A DNA stretch of 64,000 bases. Source: Eubacterium sp. (GTDB lineage Bacteria; Bacillota; Clostridia; Lachnospirales; Lachnospiraceae). Each line of letters opens with the position of its first letter. The stretch's first letter is position 1. Made by a program: the position numbers and the translations under genes. The notes below the pieces were generated by a model. That model did no database searches. It was given only the letters and a program-made list of their open reading frames with translations, and had not been told where the DNA came from. Location: contig JAFUVQ010000054.1 of the NCBI GenBank assembly GCA_017477505.1, positions 1 to 64,000 of the forward strand, given 5' to 3'. Of this stretch, positions 1 through 7,063 are shown piece by piece.

Positions 1-57
1 CATGAGCATTGGCTCCTTTCTGGATGTCGGTTTGGCGATTGACATTATACCAAAAAA

Positions 58-90
58 GGGAGGTCAATGCTCTTTTTATTTAAACCTCCC
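58..90 (-). terminator. Inverted repeat with minus-strand U-tract
   Basis: GGGAGGT (58-64) pairs with ACCTCCC (84-90) around a 19-nt loop. Read on the minus strand the stem is followed by a TTTTTT run (complement of the A-run at 52-57), the layout of an intrinsic terminator for leftward transcription; on the plus strand no U-tract follows. A converging leftward gene is not visible to the right, so a role in termination is inferred from shape only. Confidence 0.35.
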
Positions 91-164
91 GAAAATAAAG
101 GATTTAGGAACAAAAAAGGAGTGTCAGGCTTGACACTACCCTGGGATTAAAGGAGGTAAAACTT

Positions 165-761
165 ATGGAGAACATGGGTTTAGGGCAGCCGTTTGGCGTT
201 GCATTTGAAGAGAAGGTTATGTACCCGGATGCGAAGTATCATAACCTGTTTCTTGTGGTGAAGGCGGATATCAATGTGTCGAATCCGGAACGCCCGGGAG
301 ATGAGACTTCGATGAGGTATGTTACAACAATTGTCAGGCTTGAACTTGGTGAACAGTTGAATAGAATCGGGAATATGGGCATTTCATATAAGGCACTTCC
401 AGAATACGCACCGGGTATAGCAAGTGCCTGTGCTGAAAAATTACAGGAAAATGGATTTACAGTCAATGGTTTCAACATTTATTCCATAGATATTGATCCG
501 GAGATTAAAGACAGTATTCTGAAGATGGAGCAGCTTAGTCAGATGACGCCTGAAGACTTGAATAAAAAGCTTATGGAAGCTCAGCAGGCTGCCATGCAGA
601 TGGCAAAAGAGACAGGCACACCGATTCCTGATTCTATAAGTGCTGGAGTTTCGACACCGCCGACATCATCGGCAATATCATATCCGAAATTCTGCACCAA
701 CTGCGGTATGCCTACTACAGGAAGTAAGTTCTGTACGAGTTGCGGAAATCAGTTGGCATGA
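165..761 (+). CDS. Zinc-ribbon domain protein of unknown function
   Basis: A 198-residue soluble protein with no signal peptide or membrane segment. The last 25 residues form a double-knuckle zinc ribbon, two CxxC pairs (FCTNCG and FCTSCG) separated by 11 residues, typical of the zinc_ribbon_2-type caps found at the ends of many Firmicute proteins. The N-terminal ~140 residues contain no motif I recognise; they look like a mixed alpha/beta fold followed by a Met/Gln-rich helix and a Ser/Thr/Pro linker. The ATG is preceded by a very strong AAAGGAGG site (149-156), which fixes the start. It stands alone, with 158 bp before the next gene. Function cannot be assigned. Confidence 0.8.
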   Translation: MENMGLGQPFGVAFEEKVMYPDAKYHNLFLVVKADINVSNPERPGDETSMRYVTTIVRLELGEQLNRIGNMGISYKALPEYAPGIASACAEKLQENGFTVNGFNIYSIDIDPEIKDSILKMEQLSQMTPEDLNKKLMEAQQAAMQMAKETGTPIPDSISAGVSTPPTSSAISYPKFCTNCGMPTTGSKFCTSCGNQLA

Positions 762-809
762 CATTTGACGCTGATCTGAATCCTGTGCACCGGGTTTTGC
801 GAGAGAGAC

Positions 810-837
810 TTGAATTTATTTTAATATATGATATTAT
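810..837 (+). promoter_or_regulatory. Putative sigma-A promoter
   Basis: TTGAAT (810-815), 16-nt spacer and TATTAT (832-837), about 80 bp before the membrane protein that starts at 920. Sequence match only. Confidence 0.45.
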
Positions 838-919
838 ATCGCTTGGCAATTCTATCAAATGTATTGTTGATGAATGGCCGGTTCAGGTTTTAAGATTCAT
901 TTAGAAAGGGTTTTCAGAG

Positions 920-1633
920 TTGTTTTTGTATCTTTTTATATTATATTCTATTTTGGCTGCGCAGGTGATCGGACTCATAGTAGCTGTTGTTATGGATAAA
1001 GCATTGGACAAGTCGCAGAAGCGAATAATGTTCATTAATTCTTTACTGGTTATCACGCTGATATTGCAGAATGTTTTGGATTCCCGTTTTTCGCAAATGG
1101 AAAATATGGTTTATCCGAGAATTGCAACCGGAGTATTGGGTTACACGATAAGACCTGTCATACTTGTAGTATGGATATATCTGCTCCGTAAGAATCAGAA
1201 GATGCTCATTCCTTGGGTAATGATAGTTATAAATACCCTGGTTCATTTGACAGCATTCTTTACGGGATTTTGCTTTACCATCAGACCTGACAATACATTT
1301 TCACGTGGACCACTGGGCTATACATGTCATGTGATAAGCGGGCTGCTCCTTCTGTATGTATTCTGGCTTTCAGCTGACAAGTACGTTGATACGACCAATG
1401 AATCGGATGGGGAGAAGAAGACAAGTTACACATCGCTCGCGGATTATAAAAACGGACTCGAAGGACTTATTCCGACAATGTGTGTGTTCCTGATCATCGC
1501 ATCAGTTATCATAGATAGTACTGAAGCCTACACGAGAATTGGACCGGTATCGTTTCTTACTGCCTCAGTTGTGACCAGCAGCCTGCTATATTACATATGG
1601 CTGCATCGCCAGATTTCTCGGAAAAGAATTTAA
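920..1633 (+). CDS. Multi-pass membrane sensor-like protein lacking an output domain
   Basis: A 237-residue hydrophobic protein with about seven predicted membrane segments (first at residues 2-24, last at about 210-230), ending in the basic stretch HRQISRKRI. I recognise this layout as resembling the N-terminal membrane half of Lachnospiraceae histidine kinases and GGDEF proteins, in which the last helix is followed by a cytoplasmic coiled coil and a catalytic domain. Here the frame stops directly after the last helix and no kinase or GGDEF motif follows. Start is TTG at 920, preceded by GAAAGGG at 904-910; an ATG further in would lose the first helix. It could be a truncated receptor or an independent small membrane protein. 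A terminator follows at 1713. Confidence 0.65.
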   Translation: MFLYLFILYSILAAQVIGLIVAVVMDKALDKSQKRIMFINSLLVITLILQNVLDSRFSQMENMVYPRIATGVLGYTIRPVILVVWIYLLRKNQKMLIPWVMIVINTLVHLTAFFTGFCFTIRPDNTFSRGPLGYTCHVISGLLLLYVFWLSADKYVDTTNESDGEKKTSYTSLADYKNGLEGLIPTMCVFLIIASVIIDSTEAYTRIGPVSFLTASVVTSSLLYYIWLHRQISRKRI

Positions 1634-1712
1634 AATGCGCCGATGATGATTCATATCCGGTTATATTGAAGGATATTTAGCATCATAGCTTAATAAAAAA
1701 ATGAAAAGCAGA

Positions 1713-1765
1713 AAGAGCCGAAGACTCGCAGCCTTGCAGCGGGTGTTCCGGCTCTTGTTTTTTTA
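1713..1765 (+). terminator. Intrinsic terminator after the membrane protein
   Basis: AAGAGCCG (1713-1720) pairs with CGGCTCTT (1749-1756), with a partly structured 28-nt loop, followed by GTTTTTTTT. It separates the orphan membrane gene from the bioB promoter 12 bp downstream. Confidence 0.75.
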
Positions 1766-1776
1766 TTTATTCTTAC

Positions 1777-1805
1777 TTTACCATCATTTGAAAATGTAAT
1801 ATAAT
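1777..1805 (+). promoter_or_regulatory. bioB promoter
   Basis: TTTACC (1777-1782), exact 17-nt spacer, TATAAT (1800-1805). Transcription would start near 1812, about 170 nt before the preferred bioB start codon, leaving a long leader. Confidence 0.65.
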
Positions 1806-1810
1806 GAATT

Positions 1811-1838
1811 GTCACCTGAGGTAACTAGATTGGGTGAC
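1811..1838 (+). promoter_or_regulatory. Palindromic operator candidate at the bioB transcription start
   Basis: GTCACC (1811-1816) and GGTGAC (1833-1838) form a perfect inverted repeat with a 16-nt centre, beginning at the predicted +1. BirA operators of Firmicutes are spaced palindromes (TTGT-AACC, 14-16 nt, GGTT-ACAA) overlapping the start of biotin genes. Position and spacing match; the half-site sequence (TTGTCACC) matches only partly. Assignment to BirA is inference. Confidence 0.4.
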
Positions 1839-1856
1839 GGTTATCACGAGAAGATT

Positions 1857-1896
1857 GCATGTAAGTATTCCGGAGCGGTGAAACTGCCGGACATGC
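1857..1896 (+). promoter_or_regulatory. Hairpin in the bioB leader
   Basis: GCATGT (1857-1862) pairs with ACATGC (1891-1896), and CCGG (1870-1873) with CCGG (1887-1890) inside it, separated by an asymmetric bulge. It lies between the promoter and the ribosome binding site. I cannot match it to a named riboswitch class, and no terminator follows it. Confidence 0.35.
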
Positions 1897-1980
1897 GGAC
1901 AGGTGGAGGGGCTCTCGTCGTTCGATATTTATAAGCTCAAAGGAAGTAGGAATATTCATTACAAGAAGGAGATGGAACAG

Positions 1981-2943
1981 ATGGCTGCATTAGAGATTGC
2001 CGGTAGGATTAAAGAAGGCTACAGGATAAAAAGAGAAGATAAGGAAATAATCGCAGAATTAAAGATGTGTGAGATAAATGAACTGCTTAGGGCTGCCGAT
2101 ATGCTGAGGGAGCATTTCAAGGGTGATTATGTAGATATGTGCTCTATCATAGCCGGTAAAAGCGGGAACTGCGGAGAGAATTGTCGGTTCTGCGCTCAGT
2201 CGGCATACAATCATACGAAATGTGATGTCTATAAGCTTCTGGACTATAAAACTATATTTGAGGCGGCACATTCCGATGAAGCGGAGGGCGTTCATAGATT
2301 TGCCATAGTGAACTCCGGAAAAGGACCGACAGATGCAGAATTCGAGGAACTGATCAAGATATATGAGAGACTGGGACAGGAACTCCGTATTTCACTTTGT
2401 GCCTCGTTGGGATTTCTGACCGACGAGCAGTTCGAGAGGTTATATGCTGCCGGCGTCAGAAGGTACCACAACAATATAGAAACCTCGAGAGGATATTTTA
2501 CCAAAATCTGCACATCGCATACATTTGACGACAAAATCGCAAATATCGAAAGGGCAAAGAAGGCGGGACTGGAGGTCTGCTCAGGCGGCATAATCGGAAT
2601 GGGAGAAACAATGAATGACCGTATAGATATGGCATTCGACCTGATGGAGCTTAAGATAAAGTCTATACCAATCAATGCACTGATACCTATAGAAGGAACA
2701 CCGCTGGAAAAACTACCGCCACTCGAAGAAGACGAGATATTAAGGACAGTAGCAATATTCAGATTTATAAATCCGGAGGCGGATATACGACTTGCAGCGG
2801 GAAGAAGCCTGATTAGAAAAGACGGAGAGAGAGCCTTCCTCGGCGGCGCCAACGCGACAATAACCGGAAACATGTTAACAACCACCGGCTCAACAATCAA
2901 AAGTGATATAGAAATGCTAGAACGACTGGGCCGTTGTCGGTGA
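1981..2943 (+). CDS. bioB: Biotin synthase
   Basis: Radical SAM enzyme that inserts sulfur into dethiobiotin to make biotin. From the ATG at 1981 it is 320 residues, the usual BioB length. The SAM [4Fe-4S] cysteines CxxxCxxC are seen as C64, C68 and C71 (NCGENCRFC), followed by the family's AQS, and YHNNIETS is the conserved mid-protein segment. The longer frame from GTG at 1903 would add 26 residues without family support; AAGGAG at 1966-1971 sits 9 nt before 1981 and directly touches the ATG at 1972, so 1981 is preferred. No bioA, bioD or bioF is adjacent, suggesting scavenging of dethiobiotin or genes elsewhere. The stop codon lies in a short tandem duplication that runs into an intergenic repeat. 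Confidence 0.93.
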   Translation: MAALEIAGRIKEGYRIKREDKEIIAELKMCEINELLRAADMLREHFKGDYVDMCSIIAGKSGNCGENCRFCAQSAYNHTKCDVYKLLDYKTIFEAAHSDEAEGVHRFAIVNSGKGPTDAEFEELIKIYERLGQELRISLCASLGFLTDEQFERLYAAGVRRYHNNIETSRGYFTKICTSHTFDDKIANIERAKKAGLEVCSGGIIGMGETMNDRIDMAFDLMELKIKSIPINALIPIEGTPLEKLPPLEEDEILRTVAIFRFINPEADIRLAAGRSLIRKDGERAFLGGANATITGNMLTTTGSTIKSDIEMLERLGRCR

Positions 2944-2959
2944 TAGCCGTTGTCGGTGA
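2931..2959 (+). repeat. 13-bp tandem duplication spanning the bioB stop
   Basis: CCGTTGTCGGTGA occurs at 2931-2943 and again at 2947-2959 (period 16). The first copy encodes the last residues and stop of BioB; the second overlaps the start of the intergenic repeat. Confidence 0.8.
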
Positions 2960-2986
2960 CAGGCACTTAACAGTTTGTTCATATTT
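2953..2986 (+). repeat. Intergenic repeat, copy 1
   Basis: Full 34-bp copy: TCG + GTGACAGGCAC core + TTAACAGTTTGTTCATATTT. Starts 10 bp after the bioB stop. All copies of this family in the window read in the same direction. Confidence 0.9.
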
Positions 2987-2995
2987 AATTATCTG

Positions 2996-3023
2996 TTGTT
3001 TTATTATGCCGGTCTATTATAAT
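2996..3023 (+). promoter_or_regulatory. Weak promoter before the FMN split-barrel gene
   Basis: TTGTTT (2996-3001), 16-nt spacer, TATAAT (3018-3023). The -10 is perfect, the -35 poor. Confidence 0.45.
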
Positions 3024-3095
3024 GTTTTTTGTAACCTGAATAAGTGTAGTAATCTGTTTTTTTAGTTGGGTATGTGTAGAAATGGAGTGTGGACT

Positions 3096-3572
3096 ATGTT
3101 TAGAGAAATGAGGCGCTTTAAGCAACAGATTTCTGTGGAGGAGTGTATTAGGATATTGAAAGATGAACCCAGAGGGGTTTTATCTATGGTTGGTGATGAT
3201 GGCTATCCTTATGGAATACCTATCAGCCATTATTATTCCGAGGAAGATGGAAAGATTTATTTTCATGGTGCTAAGGTGGGACATAAGATTGATGCAATCA
3301 AGTCATGTGATAAGGTGAGCTTTTGTGTATTTGATCAGGGCTATCGCAAAGAAGGTGAATGGGCTCTCAATATAAATAGTGTGATCGTTTTTGGAAGGAT
3401 TCATTTGGTTGAAGATGATGAAAAAGCTAAAATGATCTGTACCAGGTTGTGTCAGAAGTTTACTGATGATGAAAAATATTTGCAGAAAGAACTTACAAAT
3501 GCTTTTCCCCGGGTGCAGTGTCTGGAACTAACTATAGAGCATATGACAGGCAAACTCGTTAATGAGTCTTAG
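3096..3572 (+). CDS. Pyridoxamine 5'-phosphate oxidase-like FMN-binding protein
   Basis: A 158-residue protein of the FMN-binding split-barrel superfamily, the branch with NimA-type nitroimidazole reductases. Family-like segments are GVLSMVGDDGYPYGIPISHYY near the N-terminus (strands 1-2 of the barrel), IYFHGAKVGHKIDAI (the His/Lys patch that contacts flavin phosphate) and KVSFCVFD. These small proteins use FMN or a related cofactor to reduce small organic molecules; the substrate is not deducible. The reading frame extends up to TTG at 3066, but ATG at 3096 has GGAG at 3084-3087 with 8-nt spacing and gives the usual family length. It lies just after intergenic repeat copy 1 and has its own promoter. 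Confidence 0.82.
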   Translation: MFREMRRFKQQISVEECIRILKDEPRGVLSMVGDDGYPYGIPISHYYSEEDGKIYFHGAKVGHKIDAIKSCDKVSFCVFDQGYRKEGEWALNINSVIVFGRIHLVEDDEKAKMICTRLCQKFTDDEKYLQKELTNAFPRVQCLELTIEHMTGKLVNES

Positions 3573-3694
3573 CGATAGATGATAGATTTTTAAAAAGAAT
3601 TAAGCAATATTTCGTTTTTTGTATGCTCTGCAGATTAACGGGAAGTATCCTGATCTGCCCGGGTGAAAAGGCAGATAAAACATAGGAGGTCAGC

Positions 3695-4522
3695 GTGAGA
3701 ATAATAAATCTTATAGAAAATACAGAAGGGATCGACGGATGTGTTTACGCCCATGGGCTTTCATTTTATATCGAAACATCCGGGCATAAGCTCTTGATGG
3801 ATTTGGGGCCTTCCGAGGATACTATAAAAAATGCTGCGGTTTTGGGAGTTGATTTATCATCAGTTGATACTGTTATCCTAAGTCATGGACATTATGATCA
3901 TTCCGGTGGAATCATTCCATTTACAAAAATAAATGACCATGCACTGATATATATGCAGGAGTCTGCCATAAAAGACTATTATGCTGATGATGGTAAGGAT
4001 GTTTTGGAGAGGTTCAGGTATATAGGGATTAATAAGGAGATTGAAACACTCCCGCAAGTTAGATTCCTGAACGGAGATGCTGTAATTGACGATGAACTGG
4101 AAATTTTCACAGTACATTCCAGAAGCCATGACCTGCCATTTACCAATAAGAGACTTTTAGTTCGTGTCGGAAATGAGTATATGAACGATGATTTTAATCA
4201 TGAACACTTTCTGGTAATCCGTCAGGAAGGCAAGATGGTACTTATATCTGGTTGTGCACACAATGGAATACTCAGTATACTTGATGCATATAAGGATAAG
4301 TACGGAAAGGCGCCTGATATGGTAGTCAGCGGATTTCATTTGATGAAAAAAACAGAATACAGCGAAAAAGAAATGGAAGAAATAAAAAACATTGCATATG
4401 AACTAAAAGATTACCCGACAAAGTTTGTTACATGTCATTGTACCGGGCTTGCAGCCTTCGATATTATGAAAAACATATTGGGCGACCGCATTGAATATGT
4501 ACATTCAGGAGAGACAATATAA
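3695..4522 (+). CDS. MBL-fold metallohydrolase
   Basis: A 275-residue metallo-beta-lactamase fold protein of the COG1237 type, often annotated as 7,8-dihydropterin-6-yl-methyl-4-(beta-D-ribofuranosyl)aminobenzene 5'-phosphate synthase. The metal motif is LSHGHYDHSGG at about residues 62-72 (HxHxDH with one substitution, HGHYDH), with a second ligand cluster at SGCAHNG (about residue 190) and a late His in VSGFHL. The pterin name comes from an archaeal homologue; true substrate here is unknown. The GTG start at 3695 follows AGGAGGT (3684-3690). 55 bp separate it from kptA, and the two could be co-transcribed. Confidence 0.82.
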   Translation: MRIINLIENTEGIDGCVYAHGLSFYIETSGHKLLMDLGPSEDTIKNAAVLGVDLSSVDTVILSHGHYDHSGGIIPFTKINDHALIYMQESAIKDYYADDGKDVLERFRYIGINKEIETLPQVRFLNGDAVIDDELEIFTVHSRSHDLPFTNKRLLVRVGNEYMNDDFNHEHFLVIRQEGKMVLISGCAHNGILSILDAYKDKYGKAPDMVVSGFHLMKKTEYSEKEMEEIKNIAYELKDYPTKFVTCHCTGLAAFDIMKNILGDRIEYVHSGETI

Positions 4523-4577
4523 GTTATGATGACAGGGTAATTGAAGTTGGATTTAAGTAAAGGATTTCAAGGGATAT

Positions 4578-5579
4578 ATGAATCTTAAAACCACAAGCAA
4601 ATATATAAGTTTAATTCTTCGACATAAGCCGGAAACTATTGGAATTACTCTTGATGAGCACGGCTGGGCGAATGTTGATGAACTGATAGCGGGTATTTCC
4701 AGGACGCAGGATTTTAATATGGAGATGCTTGAAGAAATAGTTAGCACCGATGAGAAACAAAGATATTCATTTAATGATGACAAGACGCTTATCAGAGCTA
4801 ATCAAGGACATTCCATACCTGTTGATGTTGAACTTGAAAAAACGAAACCGCCTAAATACCTCTATCATGGTACCGGTGAAAAATACCGGGAATCCATTGA
4901 TAATCAGGGTCTAATTCCAAAGAGCAGATTGTATGTGCATTTGTCCGCGGATATAGAGACTGCGATAAAAGTGGGAAGCAGGCACGGAAAGCCGATTGTC
5001 TACAGGGTCTGGGCCGGAATTATGCAGGATTCCGGATTTGATTTTTATAAGTCCGTGAACGGAGTATGGCTGACATCCAAGGTTCCGACACAATACATTA
5101 AACGTGAAACCTTTGATGAGAAGGAAATAAATACAGTTGTAAGAGAGATTGATGAAATACTATTAAAGACGGAATTGGATGATGAGGTTTTGGAAGATAC
5201 GTCCAGAGCAGATGATATTTTTGAACTGGAGGAAAAATACACCTGGGAAGTTTTGCAACAGGCATTATTTCGTATTCTGATTGATGAAAACAGATCCGAG
5301 GACGCCTGGTATCAGATGGCTGTGGTATTTTGGACTGCGGTATTAGAAAGCAGAAGCCGAAAGAAGGACGGCTTGCCTAAACTGAAATTTAAAAAGAAAA
5401 CGATCATAGGATTGCTGTATTACAGGCTTCGTGAATTGGATTATGCTGAAAATCTGATATGGAGTATAACGTGCGGATTGTATCACTTGGATTATTGCAA
5501 ATCAATGTATGACCCGGTAAATGATGATAAAATCATAAGGAATTTGGAAAAGTACGGTCTGTCATTCGAACAGAAGTAA
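4578..5579 (+). CDS. kptA: RNA 2'-phosphotransferase (KptA/Tpt1) with an extra C-terminal domain
   Basis: Residues 1-180 match the KptA/Tpt1 family, which removes a 2'-phosphate from RNA using NAD+, releasing ADP-ribose 1'',2''-cyclic phosphate. Visible landmarks are LILRHKP (near 14), the winged-helix segment GITLDEHGWANVDELI, YHGT (about 98) and VHLSADIETA (about 119), in the order expected. Bacterial KptA usually ends near 180 residues; this protein continues to 333. The added ~150 residues begin with an acidic linker (EVLEDTSRADDIFELEEKYT) and form a mostly helical Trp/Tyr/Leu-rich domain I do not recognise. Start: AAGGG (4569-4573) before ATG 4578. Only 8 bp separate it from the SMI1-type gene, so they are probably one transcript. 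Confidence 0.88.
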   Translation: MNLKTTSKYISLILRHKPETIGITLDEHGWANVDELIAGISRTQDFNMEMLEEIVSTDEKQRYSFNDDKTLIRANQGHSIPVDVELEKTKPPKYLYHGTGEKYRESIDNQGLIPKSRLYVHLSADIETAIKVGSRHGKPIVYRVWAGIMQDSGFDFYKSVNGVWLTSKVPTQYIKRETFDEKEINTVVREIDEILLKTELDDEVLEDTSRADDIFELEEKYTWEVLQQALFRILIDENRSEDAWYQMAVVFWTAVLESRSRKKDGLPKLKFKKKTIIGLLYYRLRELDYAENLIWSITCGLYHLDYCKSMYDPVNDDKIIRNLEKYGLSFEQK

Positions 5580-5587
5580 CCAGGGAT

Positions 5588-6967
5588 GTGAATACAGATA
5601 GAAAAAGAATAAGGGGATTAAAATCAGTGTTTACAAATAAGGTGACTGTAACAATAAAAAAAGATAAGAAATATCTTCGTTATATTCAAATAATAAGACA
5701 ATACGACAATTCATTATCTATGGCTCAAATTAAAGATGCAATGGATAAGGGAGAAGCAGTTTTCGGCTTTGATCCAAAGAATAATCCTATCATTCAAAAC
5801 GGAAAAGATAATTCGGGTATTTATCTCGAGGAATCATTTATAAAAACACTGAGACTGTTAAAGAAGGCGGGAGCCGATATGACAGTTATGGATGGTTCGA
5901 GAGAGTGTACAGAGTTTTCAAAGGTATCTTCATCTAAAGAAAACACTGAAAAACTTATTGAGCAACTGTTTGATGCCAGGGATGAAACTACAGTTTTTAG
6001 TGTAATTGCTAAACTGAAAAAGGCTGCAAAAAAGAGTGTTTCAAATAGGACTATGATAATTGAGAGCCTGATGAAATACTCAGAACAGACTCGATTCACA
6101 CATCTAAAGTCACTTGTGATTCCTTCGATTAACGAAATTGTTATAGGAAATGAAAAGCAGTATGCAGATTTTTATATAGCGAAAATAGATCATGGTGATA
6201 GTGCGGAAGCCTACTATGCGATAGAAGGATATGCCAAAATAATGCAGAAAACTTCATATGATTATTTGGTTGAAATGCTATTATCGAGAAAACTGGATAT
6301 GGAATGTGAAGCTCTTATCGTGTGCGAATTATCAAACCTTTCCAATCAACCGTTTGATAAGGGCAGCCCTTATGAAAAAAGAGAATGGAAGGATGAGGAT
6401 TTAAAACTTGCAGATATAGAAAAATGGAGAAATGATGGATATCCGGATGGAAAAGGTTATGAAGAACCAGTGACACATAAATGTCTGGAGCACCCGAATA
6501 CTCCTGAAGAAAAAATATATGCGGAGCTCAATAACCGTTTGAAAAAGAGAAGAGAACAAAGAAAAGACAAAGCACATCCGGCGTATTGGCTGATTCAGGC
6601 TGATGAGCCTGACATTGAGACGATAAAGAATAAAATAAATCCTCCGGCGAACTATCTGGATTTTTTGATGAAGGCATCGCCGCTAAATGTGGAAATGAAC
6701 CTGAAAGACTATGGAGTGGTGTCATTGTACGGTGCCCATAATCTCATTGATGGGCAGATAGGTTACTCAATCGTTCCCGAAACAGAAAATAAAACAAATG
6801 ATTGGCCAAAGGACTATATAGCGATTGCAACATGTGAAGCTAATCCATTTTGTATAGATGTTTCACAGGAAGATTCCCCAGTTTATTATGCTGTGCATGG
6901 TATGGATGAATGGACTTTTGACATGGCGTTCGAAACATTAATGCTTTTTTTAAAGGCACTGAAATAA
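5588..6967 (+). CDS. SMI1/KNR4-like domain protein, partner of KptA
   Basis: A 459-residue soluble protein. Residues ~345-455 resemble the SMI1/KNR4 (SUKH) fold: NPPANYLDFLMKASP, then a hydrophobic strand with LYGAHNLIDGQIGYS, DWPKDYIAIATCEANPFCIDV, and a closing amphipathic helix FDMAFETLMLFLKAL. SUKH proteins are commonly immunity proteins for toxins, or protein-interaction modules. The N-terminal ~330 residues are Lys/Glu-rich, helical, and unfamiliar; a HEAT-like character is possible at residues 110-260. The GTG start at 5588 has only a poorly spaced AGGGA, so translation may be coupled to kptA. The stop codon abuts intergenic repeat copy 2 with no gap. Confidence 0.65.
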   Translation: MNTDRKRIRGLKSVFTNKVTVTIKKDKKYLRYIQIIRQYDNSLSMAQIKDAMDKGEAVFGFDPKNNPIIQNGKDNSGIYLEESFIKTLRLLKKAGADMTVMDGSRECTEFSKVSSSKENTEKLIEQLFDARDETTVFSVIAKLKKAAKKSVSNRTMIIESLMKYSEQTRFTHLKSLVIPSINEIVIGNEKQYADFYIAKIDHGDSAEAYYAIEGYAKIMQKTSYDYLVEMLLSRKLDMECEALIVCELSNLSNQPFDKGSPYEKREWKDEDLKLADIEKWRNDGYPDGKGYEEPVTHKCLEHPNTPEEKIYAELNNRLKKRREQRKDKAHPAYWLIQADEPDIETIKNKINPPANYLDFLMKASPLNVEMNLKDYGVVSLYGAHNLIDGQIGYSIVPETENKTNDWPKDYIAIATCEANPFCIDVSQEDSPVYYAVHGMDEWTFDMAFETLMLFLKALK

Positions 6968-7001
6968 TCGGTGCCTGTCACTTAACAGTTTGTTCATATT
7001 T
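6968..7001 (+). repeat. Intergenic repeat, copy 2, with inverted core
   Basis: Same flanks as the other copies (TCG... and TTAACAGTTTGTTCATATTT) but the 11-bp core is GTGCCTGTCAC, the exact reverse complement of GTGACAGGCAC. Begins immediately after the TAA of the SMI1-type gene. Confidence 0.9.
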
Positions 7002-7014
7002 CGTTTGCCATAAT

Positions 7015-7063
7015 AAAAGGTCTCCTGAGGTGATAGGTTATCACCTCAGGAGACCTTTTCCAG
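7015..7063. terminator. Bidirectional intrinsic terminator with 21-bp perfect stem
   Basis: The arm 7015-7035 (starts AAAAGGTCTCC, ends GGTGATA) pairs perfectly with 7039-7059; loop is GGT. The stem ends in A-run and T-run, so it can stop transcription from both sides: the kptA-SMI1 unit on the plus strand and the nuclease remnant on the minus strand. Confidence 0.85.

Noticed and set aside
2..133. Short open frame through the first 130 bp
   Set aside because: About 43 codons open at the left edge, but it runs through the inverted repeat at 58-90 and has no recognisable coding pattern.
1903..1980. GTG 1903 as the bioB start
   Set aside because: Adds residues without family support and lacks a good ribosome binding site; ATG 1981 has one at the right distance.
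2292..2966. 224-codon minus-strand frame opposite bioB
   Set aside because: Ser/Ile-rich composition typical of the antisense of a coding sequence; bioB on the plus strand is fully supported.
3573..3694. Riboswitch before the MBL-fold gene
   Set aside because: CAGAT and CTGCCC/GGCAG pieces can pair, but I could not fit a preQ1, THF or other known class, and no terminator is present.
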